This document shows, piece by piece, positions 56,392 through 64,000 of a stretch of DNA of 64,000 nt. The translations under genes and the position numbers were made by a program. Each line of letters starts with the position of its first letter. Position 1 is the stretch's first letter. The stretch is from Fistulifera solaris (taxonomy: Eukaryota > Bacillariophyta > Bacillariophyceae > Naviculales > Stauroneidaceae). The notes under the pieces are model-generated. The model was not told the origin of the DNA. It did no database searches and saw nothing but the letters and a program-made list of their open reading frames with translations. The stretch spans positions 186,001-250,000 of the forward strand of contig AP026179.1 of the NCBI GenBank assembly GCA_030295235.1. Reading direction: 5' to 3'.

Positions 56392-57384
56392 TCATTTCTT
56401 GAATTTCCTCTTCTGCGGCTTCTTGCCTTGCGATTTCATGTAAAGGTCGATGGTTTCTCTGGGCACAGTAGACTCGAGATCCATGCGTCGCTTTGTCATT
56501 TCGGAATCATGTTGCTGCTTGAATTGTTTCAGTTCTTTCAGGTACCTCTCCTTGTCGACACGCGCAAGATTTTCGTAATACTGAAGCGTATCAGGATCGA
56601 CTTGCCGCCATCTCTCGCTGATTTCCTTGGCCAAGTCTTCAAACGATATCCCGCTTCGTTGCCGCTTTCTCTGATCGTACTTACCTTCTGCGGTGCCAAA
56701 TACTATATGTCGTCGCTCTGCTTGAAAGAAGTAGTTGTAAGCGGAAAGATTCCGTTTCGGCTTCGCAATTGATTCGGATTTGATTGAATCACTGGATACA
56801 TCAAGGTCATGATTGTTAATCGCCTTGACTTCTGTCGCCCCTTCTCTTTCAGGATTGTTTTCGACATTTGTTTCAACAAGTGCTGATTCGGTAGTAGTGT
56901 TTTGCAAGGACAACTTTGCACTCGGAAGAAGGGAGGCTATCTGCGGTGGAGGTCCTTGTGAGCTGTTGGTCAGCTCAAAATGGTGCGCCGCAACCGGCGG
57001 AGCTGCATGGAACGGCAACCAAGAATCGTGGGATAATTGCGAGGGACGTTGATACAGAGAAGGATGGGAAAGAAAAGAAGTCAAAGGGTTCCCCAGAAGG
57101 TTGGAGTTGAGAGCGGCAAGTTGTTGCAAAGGAATATCTTGAAAAAGCGGACGGGAACTTTGAGTGATTGCCTTCGAACACACCGGTTGTTGCGACAGGA
57201 AATGGCCGGCCCGTGGATTCGAGTTGGCTAATGAAAGCAAAAGAAAGTCATAGCTTGGCAGAGAATAGCTGGCTGCACACGGTAACAATGGTGCAGCGTA
57301 GGAAAGGGATTGCCCAGTGTTGTTGTCAGCATGCCTAATGACCGGAGAGTCTTTATCCTTTTTCCATCGTTGTTGGTTCATCAT
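56392..57384 (-). CDS. HMG-box protein, copy 1
   Basis: About 330 residues from the MM start at 57384 (MMNQQRWKKD), which parallels MNRPRQKQ of copy 2; an ATG at 57426 is also in frame. The HMG box lies near the C-terminus: KPKRNLSAYNYFFQAERR, SGISFEDLAKEISERWRQVDPDTLQYYENLARVDKERYLKEL. It is followed by a basic tail (KKPQKRKFKK). N-terminal motifs shared with copy 2 include SYDFLLLSLANSNPRAGHFLSQQP, DIPLQQLAALNSNLLGNP and PFHAAPPVA. Such single-box proteins bind and bend DNA; a chromatin or transcription role is inferred. Ten residues of the box loop (TAEGKYDQRK) differ from copy 2. Confidence 0.88.
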   Translation of the reverse strand: MMNQQRWKKDKDSPVIRHADNNTGQSLSYAAPLLPCAASYSLPSYDFLLLSLANSNPRAGHFLSQQPVCSKAITQSSRPLFQDIPLQQLAALNSNLLGNPLTSFLSHPSLYQRPSQLSHDSWLPFHAAPPVAAHHFELTNSSQGPPPQIASLLPSAKLSLQNTTTESALVETNVENNPEREGATEVKAINNHDLDVSSDSIKSESIAKPKRNLSAYNYFFQAERRHIVFGTAEGKYDQRKRQRSGISFEDLAKEISERWRQVDPDTLQYYENLARVDKERYLKELKQFKQQHDSEMTKRRMDLESTVPRETIDLYMKSQGKKPQKRKFKK

Positions 57385-60286
57385 TGACAGGCAATGCAAA
57401 TCGTTTGATGAAAGCCTAATCTTCATTACAAGAAAAAGAAGTCTGGTAGATCGACTAGAAGCTGTGAGCGATTTGTTAGTGCTCTTGCCAAACTTCCTGT
57501 CGCACCCCCAACGACCACGACCCTCGACGACGTGTCGCCCTGAAGGTACTTGTAAGTCAAAAGGAATATCGAGTATCGAGTGTCAGCCTTTTTCGTTTTC
57601 AGTTCATGCGAAAACGAAATAGCCTACTTGACAACCTGATAGAGTACTCTTGATTATGGAGACCGGTTAAAACCCATTCTAACGTAAATGGTAACAGGTA
57701 ACAGGAAACGGAATGGTCGGCAACTTCAAGTCAAGATGTAATATGTAGTACAATCGAAACTCAATCAACTGGGCGATACACGTACGCTATCTGAACGAGA
57801 TGACTGCAGCAGCCTTGACGACTGGGGACTGGCGTTTTCGCATTGCGCCTCAGCTCACTGCCCACTGGCCTCTGCTGAATGCTCAATGATTTTTTTGGGT
57901 ACTTGGCACTAATCAGTAATCAGTGCCCAACTGTGTCTAAGGTGTAAGGGTGTACTATGATTCTTTGAGATTCCGTTTCTGTGCAGTCTTTACAAGAGAA
58001 CTTCCACATGACGAACAGCAAGCCAATAGGATTTGTCTCATAAAATGTAAAATTATATGTGCTTTTTGCTCCATAAGATTGTATCAATGATTAAATCAAT
58101 CGTCAATCGTTATTTGTCCCATATCTGTGTTTACCAGGTAGCCTCCTTTTTGTCATCAGGAATCAGGAACCAGGCGCAACCAATGAACGGAAAACGGGGA
58201 TACTTCTAGAGAGATCCAATTATCCAATGAATAATGAGTAATCAGCAGAGATAGAGCTATGGTGCTTGTACAATCAAAATCACGAGCCGACAACCAAACG
58301 ATCTAACAGCGGATCAAAACCGAAACTGAATACAAGCACTCTGATGATTCAGTAGTCAGCAGTCAGCAGTCGCAATCTCAAAGTAATGGTTCCGGTACAG
58401 TACCAGTAGTCGCAAGTGACGACGAAATGTTGACCGTGCTAAGGATGTACTTACTCATGGCTCCGAAACTAACAATAGCTAGAAAGGTTTGAACCTCGTT
58501 TGCTATTGATTCCGCTCTCTGAGAGATGCAAGGCGCAGTTGACAATCAAACAAATGATCAAGTTGAAGCGACCCGACGCGTTCGCGGCACCGGTAAACAT
58601 TTAGAAGGGAGCACTGCTTCAATCGGTCTACCTTGAGCTCCTCCACACAGAGCGAAGGGGGAGAAACACAAGAAATGGCTTTCGAGGAACGAAGAACAAC
58701 AATACCAAAACCCGATCAAAATTAAACTCCGTATTTTTAGAAACATCCGCTATTCTACTGCGTAAAACTGCGATTGCTCTCGAATCAAATCTGCGAAACG
58801 TCGTGGATACCCACATTGTGTCACAGCGTTGTCTTGAGGAAAAACCCAATGACCACGACCCAAATTCCAGTCGTGAGTGGGCCAAACTATTGTCAATTAC
58901 CAGTAATCATCTTAGCCTTCATCAGCGAGAGAGGGCGAGAACAAAAATCTCCACGCAGGAGTTAGCCGTCGGAGGCGGCTAGTTAAAAATAAAAACAGCC
59001 GACTTCAACTCTCAGCTATCACTGACACAAAAACTTGTTTCTCCGACTCGATCAATACATTTTGTTGTAATCAGCAGTTGTTTCTTGTTCCTCGTCGCGC
59101 GTAAGATTTACGTCGCTAAGAATGAGTGCTATTTTTCTATATTTTTACTTAAACGTATCAAAGAAACTGTTTCGAAGGTCGTGAGTCGTGACAGGGAAGA
59201 AGAACGTTCAAGGTTATAGTTCGACACGCTCTAAAATAACAAATAACAAATACCGATATTCACGTTATAATAACGTATTATATCAGAGCCATTTTTCCCA
59301 ATATCGATATTTGTCGATATTCGTACGTCTGACAGACGGACTTGTGGCATTCTCACGCTAAAATGGCTGTAATTTGCGGGCGAAGACAGACGATCCCCGA
59401 TATTAATATCGGTTATTATATCGTATAATACGATATTGATATTCGTAAAAATCGAAATATCGATATTTGTCGAACGATACCGAGGCTCGATGAGTTATGA
59501 CCGCGTGAACCCAAAATCGATGACTCCTCCTCTCCTCTCTCCTCTCTTAAGACCTTTGGTGCATCGCTTTCCGCGCTCTGCTCTTGAAGCTTGCTATTTG
59601 CAGTAGAGTGAGTCACAGCTCACAGCTGATTTAACTTTATTGCTAAATATTTAGGTTCAAGGTTCGATGCTTCTATTTTGACAGTTAATTAATAAAACTT
59701 TCAAACTACGTAATAAAAATTGCGAAAAAGGAGCATCTCATCCTCGAACATCGACAATCCAGAGGTACACCGTACACCGCAGTCACGCGAATGAAGTATT
59801 CGATTCCGTGCACAAAGTAGTCATCACATCCTTCTAAACCTAAAATCAAAAAACTACTGATCTTTCTTGGTCTTCCCTTATTCTTTAGTCTCTCTTCCGT
59901 CTTGTTTCCTTTGTTGACAAAAAGTCTGAAACGAGCTAAATGATGCAACGCGCGCTGGATGCTTGCGTGCGTACCTGAGGTTCACACCTATGAGTAAATT
60001 TACCCCGAATGTCAGGGCAATAAAGTTATGGTCGTCCGGTCCGACTTAGTGTTTTATCCTTAAGAAGCGAAACACAAGATTTCTATTGGATTGACGGCAC
60101 ACTGACACATAGGATATTCGAGTGATTTGCACTTAGGAATATTGTCGCGTACGCCAATAACCTTAGCCTTGGTACATTATTTGTGGGAACGACCACGCCA
60201 CCAAATCGCAATGGGGCGCAATGCGCAATTATTAGCCTATCTGACTAGCAATGCCTCTCCAGAACTGAATGTTGAAATCAAAATTC
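57385..60286. other. Gene-poor region between HMG copies, with palindrome cluster
   Basis: 2.9 kb without recognised genes. The first part shares TCTGTGCAGTCTTT and CCATAAGATTGTATC with the DNA upstream of copy 2. A cluster of perfect palindromes lies at 59300-59468. Confidence 0.5.
59300..59468. repeat. Cluster of perfect palindromes and inverted repeats
   Basis: AATATCGATATT at 59300-59311; CGTCTG-A-CAGACG at 59326-59338; CCGATATTAATATCGG (16 bp) at 59397-59412; ATATCGTAT-A-ATACGATAT at 59418-59436; AAATATCGATATTT at 59455-59468. Several share the core CGATATT. No coding or transposase sequence surrounds them. Confidence 0.85.
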
Positions 60287-61303
60287 TCATAATGCTCTAC
60301 AAGATAGGTTGATCTTCACCACAAAAACTACTTCTTGTCTTTTCTTCCTCTTCTTCGGTTTCTTCGCTTGCGATATCATGTATTGTTGCATGGTTTCTTC
60401 CGGCACGGTCGATTCCAGATCCAGACGTCGTCGGGTGAGGTCGGAGTCATGCTGCTGTTTGTACTGTTCCATTTCTTGCAAATACCTTTCTTTATCGGCA
60501 CGCGCCAGATGTTCGTAGTATTGCAGCGTATCAGGATCGACGTTTCGCCACCGTTCACTGATTTCTCTGGCCATGTCCTCTAACGATATCCCACTTCGTC
60601 TCCGCTTTCTATCATCATCATTGGTGCCTTTCGCTTGTATGAGCTGCTGTCGCTGCGCTTGAAAGAAGAAGTTGTAAGCTGAAAGCGGCCGTTTCGGTTT
60701 TGGGATGGATTCTGATTGCATCGATTTAGCGGATTCATCCAGGTTACGATGATTTCTCGCGTTCGCTGTTGTTGTCTCTTCAACATTTCGTTCTACATGT
60801 GTTTCGACATGAGCGTGCTCTGTGTTGTTCTGTAGAGGTGCTTGCAAGTCGTAGCTCAGCTCAAAGAGGCGCGGTGCCACCGGCGGAGCTGGATGGAACG
60901 AAAGCAAAGGATCTATTAACACTGGTGCAGATTGTTGATACAATGACGGAAGGGCAGGAACCGAAGCGAAAGGATTACCCAGCAGATTCGAATTGTGAGC
61001 GGCGAGTGATTGCAGAGGTATATTTTGAAAAAGCGGAAGGGAACTTCGAGTCGAATAAAACGGTTGTTGCGACAGGAAACGGCGGGCTAGTGGGTCCGAG
61101 TGGGCTAAGGAAAGCAACAGAGAATCATAGCTTGAAAGTCCAGTGTAGCTGGCTGCATTCGGGGCAGCAAAGGGGAGACGTCGGCTCGCGTCGAAATAGT
61201 CATATTTATTAGCTTGAGATGAGCCTCTTTCGGCGTGAAGCGCTTGTGGAAAGGACTCGGTAGCATTCGAGTCGTCGTCTTGTTTTTGCCGAGGTCGATT
61301 CAT
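60287..61303 (-). CDS. HMG-box protein, copy 2
   Basis: 338 residues from the ATG at 61303 (MNRPRQKQDD), chosen because it aligns with copy 1; the frame is open further upstream without a conserved start. The HMG box: KPKRPLSAYNFFFQAQRQ, SGISLEDMAREISERWRNVDPDTLQYYEHLARADKERYLQEM, then KKPKKRKKRQE. The N-terminal SYDSLLLSLAHSDPLARRFLSQQP and NIPLQSLAAHNSNLLGNP segments match copy 1 closely and are not part of any domain I know. The last 15 residues (VVFVVKINLSCRAL) run past the end of copy 1 and may be non-native. Confidence 0.88.
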   Translation of the reverse strand: MNRPRQKQDDDSNATESFPQALHAERGSSQANKYDYFDASRRLPFAAPNAASYTGLSSYDSLLLSLAHSDPLARRFLSQQPFYSTRSSLPLFQNIPLQSLAAHNSNLLGNPFASVPALPSLYQQSAPVLIDPLLSFHPAPPVAPRLFELSYDLQAPLQNNTEHAHVETHVERNVEETTTANARNHRNLDESAKSMQSESIPKPKRPLSAYNFFFQAQRQQLIQAKGTNDDDRKRRRSGISLEDMAREISERWRNVDPDTLQYYEHLARADKERYLQEMEQYKQQHDSDLTRRRLDLESTVPEETMQQYMISQAKKPKKRKKRQEVVFVVKINLSCRAL

Positions 61304-62867
61304 GGTCCAAGAGGTGCCAGAGACAATGATGATGAAGCTCAATGGAGGATGAAGATCCGTTTTGTAAGAAGCGCAATGTTTATAAGAGGGCGCCCTGAGG
61401 AACGGAAGATGAGTGCACCGTCCAGTGCACGTCTTATTACGAAACCTTGGCGGCAAGACCAAGGTTTTCGCAGATAGCGAAACAAGGATGCCCGCCTGAA
61501 ATCTGAGATAAGCATCAACCTTAAGTACTCTTGCACTGTCAACTGTCAGCTGTCAGCGCTCACACAGACAATCGCAGAGGCTGGAGATGTGTATCTCCCC
61601 GAACAAATGAGTGTAGCATTTTCGCTAAGCCGCAGCCAAGCGGGCTGCCACCGCCAGATGCTTCGTTTTACAATCAACGGGTCGTCTTTCCGTCAATTCG
61701 TACCTTGAAAGTCTATGTCTATCACATTTCCTTCTCTGTGCAGTCTTTGCTAAGAAAAAAGGTTACTGAATTTATGAAGACAGTACTACGTTGAACTCAA
61801 CACCATGTGCTGTTTCGTCCATAAGATTGTATCCGATCCGTTTCAAATAGTCATGAGATCAAACCTAGAAAGACTAAACATTTATGAATGGCTGACACAA
61901 CTGACAAAGAAACAAGAGACAGGGAAAACATAAAATTAGGTTGTCTGTCTTGTCCAGCTATTTACGGAGTACAAAGTAGTATTTTGTCTGATAGTGTCAC
62001 GTTGAACTCGTGGTCGGAAAAACTGATAATATACTTTAACCTGCTCATTACACATTCTGTCAAAGATTATATAAAACATTATTCCTAAAACATTATTCCT
62101 AATTTCCTCAAGTAAGAATACAATTTGACATTCGACTGAGTTTTCCATTATTCTTTTTCATTTTCTTTGGCTTCTGGTCCTCAGAAGCTCCGATTTTGAA
62201 TCACTGTATCGCGATTGCTAGTAAAATGACAAACCTGCACCCTGCACCAGAATCCCACTGGAGTGGATTGCGCTGTGGCGCGCCATCCCCCGGATTTCTT
62301 AATAGCACTCAGAATTGCTAGAATTAGGTTTCGTACCGTAGCATTTCGGAACAGCTGGTCGAAAGTAGCTACCAGTACTCTAACAGTGTGATCAACAATG
62401 AGCAATGAGAAAATGAAAATGGACAACGAAATAATCAGTCCGAATGTCAAAATTGCATTCTGACTTTAGGAAATTAGGGCATAAAATTATAAACTTAGGT
62501 TCTTCGTCACTATCTCGCGGTACGGTACCGTGGCAAAAAAAGAAATTCTAATGAGATATTCAAAGTTTCCTATGTGCTGTAGAGTGGTCAAGTACATCTT
62601 GTTTGTTCATTCTAGAACTTCAACTTTGTCAATCGTTCGCTTCACATTTTAGCACATCCTTCGTTCGCACTTCAATCGTATCGGAGTGGTATTTATGACG
62701 TATAAACCACGTCTTCATATTGTCTGTACGTCACTACGTTGTGTTTTTCCTTTTGTCGTATGTCGTATGCAACGCGCTTCTTAGCAACGAAGAAACAAAA
62801 AGCAAATACCTTCTTTTATCAAAACTTGTTATCGCTGCTTTAATCACCTCTAAGGATTAGATCAGTC
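61304..62867. other. Intergenic region, HMG copy 2 to last plus-strand gene
   Basis: 1.56 kb. It contains the duplicated HMG upstream elements (61,735-61,830), GGTACGGTACCG near 62,519 and TGACGT at 62696-62701, directly followed by ATAAACC, 167 bases before the next ATG. No other gene is recognised. Confidence 0.45.
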
Positions 62868-63667
62868 ATGACTATTACTGTGAAGAAAGCCGGCGAGAAA
62901 CTTGCCAAAGCGGTCGTGCAATCGAACGCACCGCGCGCAATTACGGCCGCCGAAGCACCGCACGTGCCTCCGGCCAAAGCAAGTACTACAACTTCGATGC
63001 AGCCATGGAACAATTGGTTCAATACCGCCTTGCGTGATTTCTTGGGAGAAGAACGTTACAAAAATATCGCAACTTCGCAGCGTTCATGCCCGACGACATT
63101 TACGACTTGTCGCCGGTTCCCAAACCCTCGCAAAAAATTCCTATATCCAAGACGGATCCGACGATCACCGCCGAATGGCGTTATCCTTCTCCGGGATCAC
63201 AAAAACCAGTACGCATGCCTCAATTCGATCTCGATATGCAGGAAGATCCGTATGATTCCGGATACTTCAAACGCGACACGCGTCGTCGCCACTTGTTCTC
63301 GGAATTGGCCAACAAGGACGTGGAAAAGTTAAAGTTGGAGATGATGGACCCGGATGACCCGTCGGTGGTGGAAGAAAAACAAAAGGTTGAAGCGGGTCCA
63401 GTCAGTTCTCCGGGCAATAAAGGTGTCTTTGCGACAGGTCCGACGGATTTTGATCCGACCGGGTTGCGTGCCACCATGTCCGCGACATGGGGTGCTTTGG
63501 AAAAGTCGTTGGATGCGCACATGCCCAATCATTTGCCAAAACCAGTTTGGAAAGGAAAGGAAGACGAAATTATTCAGTGGTACAAAGAACGCGATCTTCC
63601 GGTGCCCGTTGGCGGTTATTACGAAGCCCTCAAGACCCCGGTGTATCGACGCGTTGCGCGATGGTAA
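62868..63667 (+). CDS. Conserved-looking protein of unknown function
   Basis: About 266 residues once a frame break is allowed for: at 63061-63065 an A5 run, if six, gives ERYKKYRNFAAFMPDDIYDLSPVP and joins both parts. The N-terminus (MTITVKKAGEKLAKAVVQ) is basic and amphipathic and could be a mitochondrial leader. The body has normal complexity, with many Pro, Trp and Tyr (AEWRYPSPGSQKPVRMP, FKRDTRRRHLFSEL, EDEIIQWYKERDLPVPVGGYYE) and ends VYRRVARW. I do not recognise the family. The composition resembles an accessory subunit of a respiratory or ribosomal complex, but this is speculation. TGACGT and a TATA-like stretch lie 150-170 bases upstream. Confidence 0.7.
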
Positions 63668-63767
63668 TGAATAGCCCTACGATGTAGTCGATAGTCCTTC
63701 GTTGTAGCATGAAACAATTTTTAGCTACATATTTCAGTGTTTAGTTTAGTTACGATTCATTCATTGC

Positions 63768-64000
63768 TTATTGCGTTTGCAGAAGTGACAAATCAAGTGG
63801 CCTCGGTACAACGGGCCGAGTGTATACAAAATAGTCCCCCGAAACATCCTCTACAATACGAAAATCATCATCCACATACCGGATAAATACTTTGCAAACA
63901 GCATCTCGCCCTTTATTCCATGGCAACAACTTCCAAATGGCTCCCACAGGAACTTTGATGCTCCAAATCCATTCTCCTAATCCAGACAAACCTGGAACAG
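63768..64000 (-). CDS. Possible PAP/fibrillin-family protein, 3' end
   Basis: A minus-strand frame enters from the right edge (VPGLSGLGEW) and stops at 63768 after LDLSLLQTQ; about 76 codons are visible. The segment VFIRYVDDDFRIVEDVSGDYFVYTRP resembles the closing strands of plastid lipid-associated (PAP/fibrillin) domains, where a Y-(L/V)-D-D-x-(L/F)-R-I strand precedes G-x-x-F-V. In that family this is the C-terminal end, which fits. The fragment is too short for certainty. Convergent with the preceding gene. Confidence 0.4.
   Translation of the reverse strand, partial: VPGLSGLGEWIWSIKVPVGAIWKLLPWNKGRDAVCKVFIRYVDDDFRIVEDVSGDYFVYTRPVVPRPLDLSLLQTQ

Noticed and set aside
59597-59680. Possible tRNA from a GGTTCGATGC T-loop-like string
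   Set aside because: No matching acceptor or anticodon stem could be paired around it.

Overview
The window is nuclear DNA of a photosynthetic stramenopile, most likely a diatom (inference). Genes are dense, on both strands, and have no introns or very short ones (68 and 71 bases in ECM29, 92 in RNR2). One plastid-type bipartite leader with an ASAF-like cleavage site is visible (UPF0047 gene). Zinc-finger blocks of a kind I associate with diatoms are present, and the palindrome GTACCGGTAC recurs in intergenic DNA. No rRNA, tRNA, CRISPR array or recognisable transposon was found.

Layout. 1-8.1 kb: the 5' part of an SGNH-hydrolase-like gene, then ECM29, a proteasome HEAT-repeat adaptor. 8.8-18.3 kb: a membrane RBR ubiquitin ligase, a large Ser/Asp-rich protein, a secreted Gln-rich protein, a plastid-targeted UPF0047/YjbQ protein and a DCAF4-like WD40 protein. 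18.7-27.2 kb: two small N-myristoylation-type paralogues, a diatom-type zinc-finger protein, ribonucleotide reductase R2 and two tandem Mpv17/PMP22 proteins. 27.5-35 kb: an inverted fragment of the array family, an Asn-rich protein, a mitochondrial-looking RCC1 protein, a two-ShKT secreted protein and cyclin H. 35.1-49.2 kb: the main feature, four consecutive same-strand copies (B, C, D, E) of a long secreted multi-domain protein family; with the inverted fragment A at 27.5 kb there are five. 49.6-53.8 kb: EMC3, a TPR protein and the cytosolic Fe-S assembly factor NAR1. 53.8-64 kb: gene-poor DNA with two tandem HMG-box paralogues, a cluster of perfect palindromes, an unrecognised conserved protein and the 3' end of a possible PAP/fibrillin gene.

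The array family has a signal peptide, about seven Cys-containing beta-sandwich-like repeats resembling bacterial PPC domains, a Ser-rich linker and a short C-terminal hydrophobic tail that suggests GPI anchoring. Copy E is nearly intact, B has many single-base indels, C is truncated, D is a true pseudogene with nonsense codons and a 169-bp internal duplication, and A keeps only the 5' end. Upstream DNA is also shared between copies, so the duplicated unit includes the promoter region. A cell-surface or wall/adhesion role is inference only.

Caution: several conserved housekeeping genes (ECM29, NAR1, RCC1, TPR and others) carry single-base frame breaks, nearly all at homopolymer runs. This points to residual assembly indels, so frame breaks in the array cannot be taken at face value except where in-frame nonsense codons or duplications are also present.
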